A stretch of DNA of 64,000 nucleotides, from the NCBI RefSeq assembly GCF_014645795.1, contig NZ_BMMK01000028.1, forward strand, positions 1-64,000, in the 5' to 3' direction. A program made the position numbers and the translations under genes. Positions 51,839-62,445 of the stretch are shown here, piece by piece. This stretch comes from Longimycelium tulufanense. GTDB lineage: Bacteria; Actinomycetota; Actinomycetes; Mycobacteriales; Pseudonocardiaceae. The notes under the pieces were generated by a model. That model saw only the letters and a list, made by a program, of their open reading frames with translations, had not been told where the DNA came from and made no database searches. The first letter of the stretch is position 1. Every line of letters starts with the position of its first letter.

Positions 51839-53503
51839 TCAGCGCGCGTTGGCCGTGGCGAGCGCCTCCGCAATCGCGGCCATGAGGTCCGGCTTGTCCA
51901 TCACCGGCACCGTCACTTCCAGGAAGACGAGCCTGTCCGTCGTCGCCCGCGCCATCTCCAGCGCGCGACGCAACTCCTCGACCGTCCCGGCGTGCAACGT
52001 GAGCGCCCGCTCCCCGGCACCCATCGCAGCCGGTACCAGCGACCAGTTCCACCTCGCAATGTCGTTGTAGGGCTGCTCGGCCCCGTGAATCGCCCGCTCG
52101 ACGGTGTAGCCGTCGTTGTTCACCAACACGACGATCGGGCTGAGCCCGTTTCGCAGCATCGAGCCGATCTCCTGCGCGGTCATCAATGCCGAGCCGTCAC
52201 CGATGAGCAGCACGACCCGACGGTCCGGCGCGGCAACCTGCGCGCCGAAGGCCGCGGGCAACGTGTACCCGATCGACCCCCACAGCGGCTGCCCGACGAA
52301 ACCGGTCCCGCTCGGCAACGGCAGCCCGACGGCTCCGTACAACGACGTGCCCTGCTCGGCCACCACGATGTCCCCGGGCCGCAGGAACTCCTGCACGCTC
52401 GCCCACAACTCACGCTGGGTCAGGTGCGGCGCGGGCACGGGCACATCCACGTCCGTCTCCGGGACGAACTCACGCGCCCAGTCGCGACCCAACTCCCGCA
52501 CAACCGCGGCGAGCCCGGACAACGCGGCCCCCATCGGCAGCGGCGCGAATCGCTGCTCACCAATCCGCGCCTCGAACGGCTGCAGGTCGATCATCCGCTC
52601 CGGCGCGATGTCCTGGGTGAACCCGGCGGTCGCCATGTCGGTGAACCGCACACCCGCCGCGATGACCACGTCGGCCTGTTCCACGGCCTGCCGCGCCGGC
52701 TTGGGGCTGGCAGCGCCGGCATAGGTCCCCACGAACGCAGGGTCGCTCTCGTCGAGCAGCCCCTTGCCCAACGCCAACGTCGTGCGCGGGAAGTGCCCCG
52801 CATCAAGCAATTCACCCAGTTCCTGCCGGGCCCCGAACCGGTCAACCAGGAAATCGGCCAACACGGTTGCCGACCCGGCGCTCGCCAGCAGCTCACGCGC
52901 CCGCCCCAGGAAGTCGGTCAGCACCCGCTCGGACAACTCCGGCTCCGGCGCGGCCAGTGGCGCGCGCGGCGGTGTGGCCGGGCTGGCAGCCACGTCGGTG
53001 GGCATCAACAGGTACCCGGGTCGGCGCTCCCGGACCGCCGCCAACAGCACACGGTCGATCTCGGCGGGAGCGGTACCGACGGCCAGGTGGGCATGCGCCA
53101 CGGTGACCTCGGCGTAGGCCCGCAGGAAGTGCTCGAAGTCCCCATCACCCAGGGAGTGGTGGACGAGCGCACCCGCCCGCTGCGTGGTGGTTGAGGGGGC
53201 ACCGACGACATGCACGACCGGCACGTACTCGGCATAGCTTCCGGCAATCCCGTTGATCGCGCTCAACTCGCCGACCCCGTACGTGGTCAGCAACGCGCCC
53301 ACGCCATTGACCCGCGCATAGCCATCGGCGGCGTAGGCGGCGTTGAGTTCGTTGGCGTTCCCGACCCAGGTGATGTCCTCGTGGTCCATCACGTGGTCGA
53401 GGAAGGCGAGGTTGTAGTCGCCCGGTACGCCGAACAGGTGGCGCACGCCGATCTCGGCAAGCCGGTCCAGCAGGTAGTCACCGACCGTGAAGCTGTGGGT
53501 CAT
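51839..53503 (-). CDS. Thiamine diphosphate-dependent 2-keto-acid decarboxylase
   Basis: Pyruvate/indolepyruvate/branched-chain keto-acid decarboxylase-type enzyme of 554 residues. The PYR domain begins FTVGDYLLDRLAEIGVRHLF with GVPGDYNL and catalytic Glu in NANELNAAYAADGYAR. The PP domain shows the ThDP motif GDGSALMTAQEIG to NNDGYTVE (about 430-460). Close relative by pattern of mycobacterial Kdc (Rv0853c). Ehrlich-type amino acid breakdown or auxin-like synthesis is possible. ATG at 53503 has GGAGGAGAGG in place. It is divergent from a PucR-type regulator 123 bp away that probably controls it. Confidence 0.9.
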   Translation of the reverse strand: MTHSFTVGDYLLDRLAEIGVRHLFGVPGDYNLAFLDHVMDHEDITWVGNANELNAAYAADGYARVNGVGALLTTYGVGELSAINGIAGSYAEYVPVVHVVGAPSTTTQRAGALVHHSLGDGDFEHFLRAYAEVTVAHAHLAVGTAPAEIDRVLLAAVRERRPGYLLMPTDVAASPATPPRAPLAAPEPELSERVLTDFLGRARELLASAGSATVLADFLVDRFGARQELGELLDAGHFPRTTLALGKGLLDESDPAFVGTYAGAASPKPARQAVEQADVVIAAGVRFTDMATAGFTQDIAPERMIDLQPFEARIGEQRFAPLPMGAALSGLAAVVRELGRDWAREFVPETDVDVPVPAPHLTQRELWASVQEFLRPGDIVVAEQGTSLYGAVGLPLPSGTGFVGQPLWGSIGYTLPAAFGAQVAAPDRRVVLLIGDGSALMTAQEIGSMLRNGLSPIVVLVNNDGYTVERAIHGAEQPYNDIARWNWSLVPAAMGAGERALTLHAGTVEELRRALEMARATTDRLVFLEVTVPVMDKPDLMAAIAEALATANAR

Positions 53504-53626
53504 GGCCTCTCCTCCAACAGTTCTTGTGGAACCCCGCATCTAGCTTTCACCTAAGTTTCCGGGAAATCAGCGGTGATAATCTGAGACCTGGGGCCTGATT
53601 TTCGTGGAAACCACGAAGGAGTCGCC

Positions 53627-54886
53627 GTGGTCAAGGCTGAGACCGAGTCGGCGGAGCGGGCGTGGCGCCGGATTGGGGCGATCTGTCGGGAAATGGTCGA
53701 TGATCTGCCTCACCTCATCCCGGCGATCGTCGCCACCATTCGCGCCGAGATTCCGAACTACGCCGTGGTGCCGGTCACCGAGCACGAGCGCCACATGGCC
53801 GAGCACTCCCGGAGCCTGCTGCACGGCCTGGCCGAGCGCCGGCCACCCAACGCCGAGGAGATCGACGAGGCCCGCACCCTGGGCCGGGCCCGCGCCCAGC
53901 AGGGGATCCCCGTCGAGCTGTTGTTGGGCGCCTACCACGTCATGCACCGCGAGCTGTGGAACGAACTGGTGCGCCGGACCCAGGCCACCGATCCCGAACT
54001 GGCCGTCGCCCTGGTGCAGACGTTCAGCGTGCTGTGGACCTGGATCCGCGGCATCACCACCCCCGCCTCGGAGTCCTACGCCGAAGCACTGCGCAGCCGA
54101 CACGTCACCGAGGCCACCCTCCGGCACCGCTTCCTGGATGCGCTCACCGCCGTGTCCCCCGACCTCGAGGCCGCGGTGCCGCTCGCGCACGCTCTGGGCT
54201 ACCAGCCCGACGGCCGCTTCCGGGCGCTGTGCCTGCTGACCGAGACCTGGCCGGACGACCGCCTGGACCGGCTGCAGGGATGGCTCTCCGTGCTCCGGGG
54301 CCGGGTGCACTCCGCCCCGCGCGGACTGGTCACGATCGTGCTCACCCAGCAGGCCGACACCGATCAGGTCGTGCGGGAGATCAAACGTGCGGACGAGCAC
54401 TGCCCGGTCGGCGTGGGGCTGGAGCGTCCCGGGCTGTCCGGTGCCACCGCGAGCATCGCCGACGCGGAGCACGCGCTGGACATCGCCGAGCGCACCGGCG
54501 GTACCAGCTACTTCGACCGGGACTGGCTGGCCGCCAGCCTCTCCCGGCAAGCCGGCCGGCTCACCCCGCTGTTCGACGACGCCGTCCGCGCCGCGAAACT
54601 GGACCCGCACCTGGCCGAAGCGGTGCGCGCCTTCGCGGAGCACGGGCTCTCCGTGGCAGCCGCCGCCCGCGCCCTCCACCTGCACCCGAACTCGGTGTCC
54701 TACCGGCTGGAGCGCTGGCGCGACCGCACCGGGTGGGACCCGCGGTCGGGCGACGGGTTGGTGGCGTCACTGACGGCGCTCGCGTTGTACCGGCCGCAAG
54801 CCGACCGACCGGCAACGGCGAGAACACCTGACGCGCGACTAGAACGCGAGCGTGATCACGGCACTCAGATAGATGACTATCAGTAG
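53627..54886 (+). CDS. PucR/CdaR-type transcriptional regulator
   Basis: Regulator of 419 residues. The N-terminal helical RsbRD-like domain (about 1-160) includes ELLLGAYHVMHRELWNELV, a GGDEF-like central part follows, and a C-terminal PucR helix-turn-helix (about 340-395) has FAEHGLSVAAAARALHLHPN and SVSYRLERWRDRTGWD. Such regulators activate neighbouring catabolic genes. It is divergent from the keto-acid decarboxylase. GTG at 53627 has GAAGGAG upstream. Its last 48 bp overlap the end of the convergent membrane gene. Confidence 0.9.
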   Translation: MVKAETESAERAWRRIGAICREMVDDLPHLIPAIVATIRAEIPNYAVVPVTEHERHMAEHSRSLLHGLAERRPPNAEEIDEARTLGRARAQQGIPVELLLGAYHVMHRELWNELVRRTQATDPELAVALVQTFSVLWTWIRGITTPASESYAEALRSRHVTEATLRHRFLDALTAVSPDLEAAVPLAHALGYQPDGRFRALCLLTETWPDDRLDRLQGWLSVLRGRVHSAPRGLVTIVLTQQADTDQVVREIKRADEHCPVGVGLERPGLSGATASIADAEHALDIAERTGGTSYFDRDWLAASLSRQAGRLTPLFDDAVRAAKLDPHLAEAVRAFAEHGLSVAAAARALHLHPNSVSYRLERWRDRTGWDPRSGDGLVASLTALALYRPQADRPATARTPDARLERERDHGTQIDDYQ

Positions 54887-55876
54887 GACGCCGTCGAACC
54901 CGAGCCGGAACCAACCCCGCCGCTGCCGGACGAGCAGGCCACCGAGCAGGACCGCAGTCATCAGCAGTGCCGCCGTGGTGAGGAAGAGCTGGTCGGTACC
55001 TGCCGCGTGGAACAGCGACCCGGGGCGGAACGCGACGTCACCGACAACGAGGTTGAGTGCGTCCAGGGTGTTTCCCCCGATGATCGCGGCGACGGCGAGG
55101 GTCATCGCGCCTCTCCGGACGGCGGCGACGGCGGTGACGGTCTCCGGTGCCGCGTTGACCAGACCCATGAAGACGGCCCCGACGAAACCGGCGGTCAGTC
55201 CGGTGGCGGCCACCATGTTCGCCGCTGCCCGCGCCACCACCCAGCCACCCACGACGACCAACAACGCGAGTGCGGCGAACTCCGCCCACAGCGAACGCGC
55301 CCTACGCGTGTCGAACCGGCCGTGTTCGGTGGGCACGTCCGGTCGCGTCTCCCGGGTGCTCACGGCGCGCCACAGCGGTCGCTCCTGTGTCCGGATGAGC
55401 GTCAACCCCCCGACGTAGAGAGCGACCATGAGCAACGAGGCCGGGTGAACGCCCAGCACGGTGGGAGAGGGGCTGAACGAGGCCAGTAGCGCGGTGCTCA
55501 ACAGCACGATCAGCAGGCACCCGAACAGCAGGTTCTGCGCCGACGCTGCGGCGTGCTCGAGGTTGGCGGACCGGTACGTGGCGTCCGCGAGCACGATCGC
55601 CAGCGTCTGCGCCGCGATCCCGCCCACCGCGTTGCTGTAGGCCAGCTCGGGGTGGTCGGCCGCGGCGCTCACGCCGGTCATGACCAGGCCGGACAGCGAC
55701 GTGACCAGACCGAAGAACACGGCGCCGAAGAATGCCTCACCCCAGCCGGTCCGGTCAGCGAGCGCGTCTCCGAGTCCGACCAGACGGACGGTGCAGAGGA
55801 CCGTCAGCAGGCCCGCGAGGACGAAGGCGGCGACACTCCAGGCGACCGGCCACGGCTGCATCTGCCACTCGGACAA
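54839..55876 (-). CDS. Sodium/calcium exchanger-like membrane protein
   Basis: Protein of 345 residues with about 10 membrane helices arranged as two halves. The second half has FMGLVNAAPETVTAVAAVRRG, followed by AIIGGNTLDALNLVVGD, which resembles an alpha-repeat of the CaCA cation/Ca2+ exchanger family. The first half, FFGLVTSLSGLVMTGVSA to YSNAVGGIAAQTLA, is its degenerate counterpart. Ion specificity is not known and acidic residues are fewer than in classical exchangers. TTG at 55876 is preferred since AAGGTGA lies upstream; ATG at 55861 is the alternative. Confidence 0.75.
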   Translation of the reverse strand: MSEWQMQPWPVAWSVAAFVLAGLLTVLCTVRLVGLGDALADRTGWGEAFFGAVFFGLVTSLSGLVMTGVSAAADHPELAYSNAVGGIAAQTLAIVLADATYRSANLEHAAASAQNLLFGCLLIVLLSTALLASFSPSPTVLGVHPASLLMVALYVGGLTLIRTQERPLWRAVSTRETRPDVPTEHGRFDTRRARSLWAEFAALALLVVVGGWVVARAAANMVAATGLTAGFVGAVFMGLVNAAPETVTAVAAVRRGAMTLAVAAIIGGNTLDALNLVVGDVAFRPGSLFHAAGTDQLFLTTAALLMTAVLLGGLLVRQRRGWFRLGFDGVLLIVIYLSAVITLAF

Positions 55877-56179
55877 CGGGAATCACCTTCGTCGCGCTGT
55901 GCTGGGAGGACCGGCTGCCCGCCATCGCCGGACACCGGACGGGCCCGGCTCTTCCGGCATGTCCACCTGCCGGGAACGATGGTGGTGGCACCCGCACTGG
56001 CTCGCGAGGCGAGCGGGGCAACGGCCGCGGCGACGGTGGGGCCTCTGGAGGCACGGTGGCGGGGGTGGGCCCCTGTCCTTACGGCACGCGACCACCAGGA
56101 GTCGGGGGAGGCTTGGGTCCCGATCGGGGCCGGGGTGACGGACACCTCGTGGGAGACCTGTCCCCCACCGGGCCCGAGG
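55877..56179. other. Intergenic region
   Basis: Upstream region of the exchanger-like gene. Several frames are open because of high GC, but none has a ribosome site or family similarity. I see nothing else. Confidence 0.5.
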
Positions 56180-56287
56180 TCAGTCCCGGGTGTCGGCGGC
56201 GGTCTTGGAGGGGCGGTCGTGCAGCGCGATGACGACGCGCACCACCAGGGTCAGCGCCACGATGGCCACAGCCACCCACTGCCACAT
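56180..56287 (-). CDS. 35-residue single-helix membrane micro-protein
   Basis: A short frame of 36 codons encodes MWQWVAVAIVALTLVVRV at its start, then a short polar tail (HDRPSKTAADTRD). The first 22 residues form one membrane helix, with a cytoplasmic basic/polar end. A clean ribosome site CGGAGG lies seven bases before ATG, and almost all codons end in G or C. It is solitary, between the exchanger-like gene and aspS, on the minus strand. Its function is unknown; the size fits regulatory or complex-stabilising micro-proteins. Confidence 0.6.
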   Translation of the reverse strand: MWQWVAVAIVALTLVVRVVIALHDRPSKTAADTRD

Positions 56288-56687
56288 CGCGAGCCTCCGC
56301 TTGGGAATAAGGTGATCTCGAGGAATGGGGGCGTCCATCGCGGACGCCCCCATGCGCGAAGGCGACGGTACCGATTCCGATAGTGGGGGATACGGTGCTC
56401 GTTACAGCCGAGGCCGGTTCGTTGTTCACCCGTGATCATTGGCAATTGCCACTTACTCCCGGGTCCGGTCATCGAGCCGAGCCCCGGCCCCGAAACCTGC
56501 TCGACACCCGCCCCCCGCGGTTCGTTAGCCTTGCTCGGTTCGTTCCGCGCACCTGCGACGCGCGCATGCCCCGCCGGACGGGCGCCGCCAGACCGGCGCC
56601 GGACCGGCCACGGCACAGGGCACGAACCACCGAGCACAACGCTCAACCGAGCGCAACCGACGCAGAAGAACAAGGAGAGCCACACCC
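56288..56687. other. Intergenic leader of aspS
   Basis: About 400 bp without a supported gene. The part at 56380-56460 is A/T-richer and probably contains the divergent promoters of aspS and the micro-protein. No T-box or other riboswitch pattern was recognised. Confidence 0.5.
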
Positions 56688-58478
<1,791 letters not shown>

Positions 58479-58565
58479 CCGTTCGTCCACCACGGAGCCA
58501 CCCGCACCGCGGCTGCCCGCCACGGCGAGGCTTGTCGCCGTAAGGCGCCATGAGAAGTAGAGGAG

Positions 58566-58603
58566 CCAGGGGCGCAACCTGCGGACGCAGGTTGCGCCCC
58601 TGG
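58566..58603 (+). terminator. Perfect 17-bp hairpin after aspS
   Basis: Bases 58566-58582 and 58587-58603 are exactly complementary around GGAC. No T-run follows. It lies 88 bp after the aspS stop. Confidence 0.7.
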
Positions 58604-59232
58604 TGTGAGATCACGTGGCAGGCCACGCTGAGTCGCGCGCAGGGAGGCCGTCGGCGGAGACCCTTCGTGGGCGAAACCGTTACCGCGACGAAGCACCGCA
58701 TCTCAGCGATCCACACCGAACCGCCCGCTCGCGGAACCCGATCGCGACGCAGCGCGTTCAATGGTCGCGGGGGAGCAGGCCGGGTGAAGGCGGGTTCGTT
58801 CCGGTCCCCCGAACGCACAACTCGTTCTGTCGAAGGCTGCGACGGCGGTGTGATGCGGCGTTCCCAATCCCTGCTCGGTCCGTGGGACTGCCCGTCCATT
58901 CCCTTACCTGGTGCGAAGGAATCTGCTAGGCATGGGTGCTGGCCGCCGCGCTCGTGCTGTTGTCCAGCGGAAAGCGACCCGGTGTGCCGCCAGGCTCCCC
59001 GGGCGCGCCGGTCGGGCTGGTGCTACCCAGCGCTCGCCGGCGGCCGTGGTCGGCCGCGTGCTGGTCCGTCCGGCGGCGTCCAGATCGCCGACCGCCGACC
59101 GTTACCTTCGCGTGCCCACGCGGGAACCATTCGGGTCCACACTGCTCCCATCGTGGCACCGGGCAGCGTGCGGACCCGGGTCGCGTACGCCGTTCAGCCC
59201 CGTCTCAGGTAACGCGAGTAGGGTCGGAGGAG
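58604..59232. other. Intergenic region between aspS and the APH-like gene
   Basis: About 630 bp with weakly biased open frames, one of which joins the next gene in frame from 58936 but shows no conserved sequence or ribosome site. I treat it as non-coding. Nothing else is evident. Confidence 0.55.
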
Positions 59233-60438
59233 ATGAGCGTGGAGATCACCATGGGGCCGCCGGACGTCGACGACGATGCGGTTGGTCCCGAGGTGGCCGC
59301 GACGGTGAAGGCGGCCGAGGGCGTGCTCAGCCGCCGCTTCGGCGCACCCGTCCGGCTGGCCGAACCCGAGGACCTCGGCGGCAGCGCGCGGTCCGTGGTG
59401 GCCCGGGTCAAGGTCGCCGCGACCCCGTTCTCCTTACCCAGAACCCTGGTGGTCAAGCACTACCGGGACGGGGTTGTCGGCGGGGGCGCCGAGACATTCG
59501 CCCGGGAAACCGCCAGCTGCCAGCTGTTCACCGCGTTCGCGCTGCAGGAACGGGTCGGCCCGGAGCTGGTCGCGCACGACGCGGGCGAGCGGTTGCTGGT
59601 CATGGAGGACCTCGGGCGGGCACCGACACTGGCCGACAAGCTCATCGGTGACGATGCGCGGTCGGCCGAGCGGTCGCTGCTCGGGTGGGCCCGGTCGCTT
59701 GGCAGGCTGCACGCCAGCACCGCCGGTCGCGAGCCGGACTTCGACGCGTTGTCGCGCCGGCTCGGCCGCGACGGCGAGCCGGATCCGACCATCCGGCGGG
59801 CCCGTGCCGCACTGGTCGAGCTGCCCGGACTGCTGGCCGAGCGGCTGGACGTGGCCACCCCGGAGCCGGTGGCCGAGCGTGCCCGGCGGGCGGCGAAACT
59901 GCTCAGGGGCACCCGGTACCGGGCGTTCAGCCCATCCGACGTCTGCCCGGACAACAACCTGGTGACCAGCCGCGGCGTGCGGTTCCTGGATTTCGAGTGG
60001 GGTTGCTTCCGGGACATCGCGTTGGACGCGGCGCACCTGCGGGTGCCCTTCCCGTCACGCTGGTGCGTGTTCGCGCTGCCGCCGGGAATGGCCGAGGCGA
60101 TGGTGGCGGCCTGGCAGGCCGAGGTGCGGCCGGTCTGGCCGGACCTGACCGACGAGGTGTTGCTGCCGCGGTTGCTGGACGCGCAGATGCTGTGGGTGTG
60201 GGTGTCCACCTGCTGGCTGCTCGCCGACGAGGCCAGCCGGCAACGCCTGCCCGGCGCGGAGATGGCCGACGCACCTCGCCAGCCGCTGGCGCTGGTGGAC
60301 CGCTGGGAGTCGCTGGCGGCGCAGCTGGCCCCGGTGTGTGCCGGGAGTGCCGAGCACGCCCGGACGGTGGCGGCCAGGTTGCGGCACCGGTTCGACCTGG
60401 GTGACGAGCGGTTGCCGCTGTTCCCGGCCTTCCGCTGA
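59233..60438 (+). CDS. Degenerate aminoglycoside phosphotransferase-fold protein
   Basis: APH/choline-kinase-fold protein of 401 residues. The N-lobe has LVVKHYRDGVVGGGAETFAR with the ATP-binding Lys. In the expected catalytic loop the usual HGDxxxxN reads SPSDVCPDNNL, so the His-Gly pair is replaced while Asp and Asn remain; the DFG-like motif is FLDFEWG. Activity is therefore uncertain. A TTA leucine codon lies at 59434-59436. ATG at 59233 abuts GGAGGAG; a GTG at 59239 would be better spaced. No functional neighbour is obvious; the next gene encodes an SGNH hydrolase. Confidence 0.8.
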   Translation: MSVEITMGPPDVDDDAVGPEVAATVKAAEGVLSRRFGAPVRLAEPEDLGGSARSVVARVKVAATPFSLPRTLVVKHYRDGVVGGGAETFARETASCQLFTAFALQERVGPELVAHDAGERLLVMEDLGRAPTLADKLIGDDARSAERSLLGWARSLGRLHASTAGREPDFDALSRRLGRDGEPDPTIRRARAALVELPGLLAERLDVATPEPVAERARRAAKLLRGTRYRAFSPSDVCPDNNLVTSRGVRFLDFEWGCFRDIALDAAHLRVPFPSRWCVFALPPGMAEAMVAAWQAEVRPVWPDLTDEVLLPRLLDAQMLWVWVSTCWLLADEASRQRLPGAEMADAPRQPLALVDRWESLAAQLAPVCAGSAEHARTVAARLRHRFDLGDERLPLFPAFR

Positions 60439-60533
60439 GCCGCCGAAACGGCGCACCAAGGGTTCGCGAAGCCGTTTTCGTCCGGTCACGGCTCGCTCAT
60501 CCGGTGTGAGCCCAGGTCGTTGATCGTGGTCGC

Positions 60534-61409
60534 GTGGACCCGCGAGCCGTGGAAACGACCTGGGACACCGGTGGCCGTGCCGTGCGCCGCCTGGTGGCGT
60601 TGGGCGACTCGACCACCGTGGGGCTGGGGGACCCCCGGCCCGGCGGCGGGTGGCGGGGTTTTCCCGCCTTGCTCGCCGACGCACTCGGCGGAGCCGGAAA
60701 GGTGCGACTTGCCAACCTGTCCTTCACCGGTGCCCGGGTCGGGTGCGTGCGGACCCGACAGCTGCCGACAGCGCTTCGGTTCGGGCCGGACGCCGCGGTG
60801 CTCGTCGTCGGCATGAACGACACCATGCGGGCGGACTTCGACCCGGTGCGGCTGCATGACGATCTCGACGCGGTCATCGGGCGGCTCGCCCTCGCCGGCG
60901 CGGTGGTGGCGACGGTGCGCTTCCACAACCATGGGCGTGTTTTCCGGCTACCGGGCCCGTTGCGACGGGCCCTGTGGCGCCGGATCGAGGAGCTGAACTC
61001 GATCACGGACGTGGTTGTCGCACGACACGGCGCCCGCTGCGTCGACCTGCACACGACACCGGGGACCTACGACACGCGGGCATGGAGCGTCGACCGGTTG
61101 CACCCATCGGAACTGGGACACCGGATGCTGGCGCGGGGTTTCGCCGAACAGTTCGCCGCGGCGGGGTGTGCGGTCCCGCGGCCGGTGAGCCTGGCCTGCG
61201 CCGGCGGTGCCCGCGTGACCGGGCTCCATCACGCGGGATGGTTGGTGGTCAAGGGCGTGCCGTGGCTGTGGCGTCGCGGGCGGGACCTGGTGCCTTACGC
61301 GGTATCGATGTTCGCCCGGGAGTGGCTGCGCGGGCAGGACGAGCAGCCCGCGCCACAGTGGTCCGGCGAAGCCCTGACCACACCCCAGCAAGCCCCCGAG
61401 TCCATGTGA
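60534..61409 (+). CDS. SGNH/GDSL-type hydrolase
   Basis: Esterase-like protein of 291 residues in the SGNH family. Block I is LVALGDSTTVGLGD with the nucleophile Ser, block III is VVGMNDT with the oxyanion Asn, and block V is VDRLHPSELGH with the catalytic Asp and His. No signal peptide is seen, so it acts inside the cell or on the inner membrane face. The C-terminal 60 residues (from GLHHAGWLVVKGVPWLWRR) are hydrophobic/basic and may contact the membrane. GTG at 60534 or 60549 are both possible starts and neither has a good ribosome site. Confidence 0.88.
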   Translation: MDPRAVETTWDTGGRAVRRLVALGDSTTVGLGDPRPGGGWRGFPALLADALGGAGKVRLANLSFTGARVGCVRTRQLPTALRFGPDAAVLVVGMNDTMRADFDPVRLHDDLDAVIGRLALAGAVVATVRFHNHGRVFRLPGPLRRALWRRIEELNSITDVVVARHGARCVDLHTTPGTYDTRAWSVDRLHPSELGHRMLARGFAEQFAAAGCAVPRPVSLACAGGARVTGLHHAGWLVVKGVPWLWRRGRDLVPYAVSMFAREWLRGQDEQPAPQWSGEALTTPQQAPESM

Positions 61410-61742
61410 GGAACACCGGATCGGGCGAGACATCCCCGGTGCGCGCAATGCGTTCCGCGGTGCGGACATCCGGTTCGGCGAGGACCGGCTCCGCGGGTAG
61501 TACTTCATGCACGTCAGAAAAAGCAACCGAGGTCACAACGACCGGTCTGTCCAGCAGGTTTGGCTTGTTGTTCACCCGTTCGCCACGGGAGGACACAAAG
61601 ACGTTATGTCCTAATCGGTATGTTCGTGATCAGCGACACCAAGTACCCGAGGGCGCTGAATCGGAACGAACCGGACAGCGCTCTCGGGTGTGCTGTCTCG
61701 CGGCACGTGGGAGACGACAGCTGGCGCCGAAGGGGGGAACCG
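61410..61742. other. Intergenic region before the secreted protein gene
   Basis: About 333 bp, A/T-richer than the surroundings at 61500-61640, without a supported gene. It should contain the promoter of the secreted protein/SulP pair. Confidence 0.5.
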
Positions 61743-62144
61743 ATGCCTCGAGCTGACACCTCGCGGGCGCGCGCGTTCCTGCCGGTTCGTGCGGCGGTCT
61801 GGGTCTTCCTCGTGCTCTTCTCTCTCCTCGGCGGTGCCTCCGCCGCGCTGGCCGAGCCGCTGTCGCTGCACCCGAGCGAGCAGGCCGACCAGCAGGTGAC
61901 GGTCGACCAAGGCTGCGCTGACCCGCAGGCCCGGTCGGAGGAGCCCACCGCACCGCCGGAACATCTCGTGGCGCAACGACGCGGCCACGTCCGGGACGAG
62001 GCCACGCCGCCGGCCGCGGCGGTCACCCCACCCGTCCCCCACGTTGCCGATCAGCGGGCGCGCACCGTTCCCGCCGCCAGTGGAGCCGGGGAGTGTCGCA
62101 CCGTCGCGCACACCCCCGAAATGCTCCAGGTGTTCCTTAGCTGA
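61743..62144 (+). CDS. Small secreted or membrane-anchored hypothetical protein
   Basis: Protein of 133 residues with an N-terminal hydrophobic segment (about 17-37: AAVWVFLVLFSLLGGASAAL) and an AxA-like cleavage site before AEPLSLHP. The mature part is Pro/Ala/Glu-rich, low in structure and carries two cysteines. I do not recognise a family. ATG at 61743 follows AAGGGGGG. It lies 301 bp upstream of a SulP transporter on the same strand, and a functional link is only suggested by position. Confidence 0.65.
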   Translation: MPRADTSRARAFLPVRAAVWVFLVLFSLLGGASAALAEPLSLHPSEQADQQVTVDQGCADPQARSEEPTAPPEHLVAQRRGHVRDEATPPAAAVTPPVPHVADQRARTVPAASGAGECRTVAHTPEMLQVFLS

Positions 62145-62445
62145 TCGAACCGCTGGCCGGTCCTGACCGTTTCCTCGACAGACCGACAAAAGCGACATAC
62201 AGCAGAGGCGAGATGAATTTCCCAACCCCTGCGCGGTACCGCCATGCCTGCGTCACGCGCGCGTTCGACCAGCGACGACGACAATCCGGCGCCCACCTGC
62301 GGCGTCGCTCCGCCGTCCCCTGCGACATCCACTCCGCAATCGGCACCAGCCCTACCCCAGCTGAGGTATTTGGCGTGAATTCGACTCCGCTTCGCCGGGC
62401 GGAGAAGTCGCACGCCGTGCGGCTCGACAGCACGGGTGAGGCGCG
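62145..62445. other. Leader region of the SulP gene
   Basis: An open frame from ATG 62213, with GAGGCGAG upstream, overlaps the SulP start by 4 bp but has a much lower G/C third-position share (about three quarters) than genuine genes here. It could be a leader ORF or chance; otherwise I see nothing. Confidence 0.4.

Noticed and set aside
58936-59232. In-frame extension upstream of the APH-like gene
   Set aside because: It has a hydrophobic start but weak codon bias, Arg-rich sequence and no ribosome site; GGAGGAG sits at 59226.
61700-61760. GGGGGGAACCG next to the secreted-protein start, reminiscent of a c-di-AMP (ydaO) riboswitch core
   Set aside because: It lies at the start codon, and the other conserved helices and GGGGUGAA-like element are not found in order.
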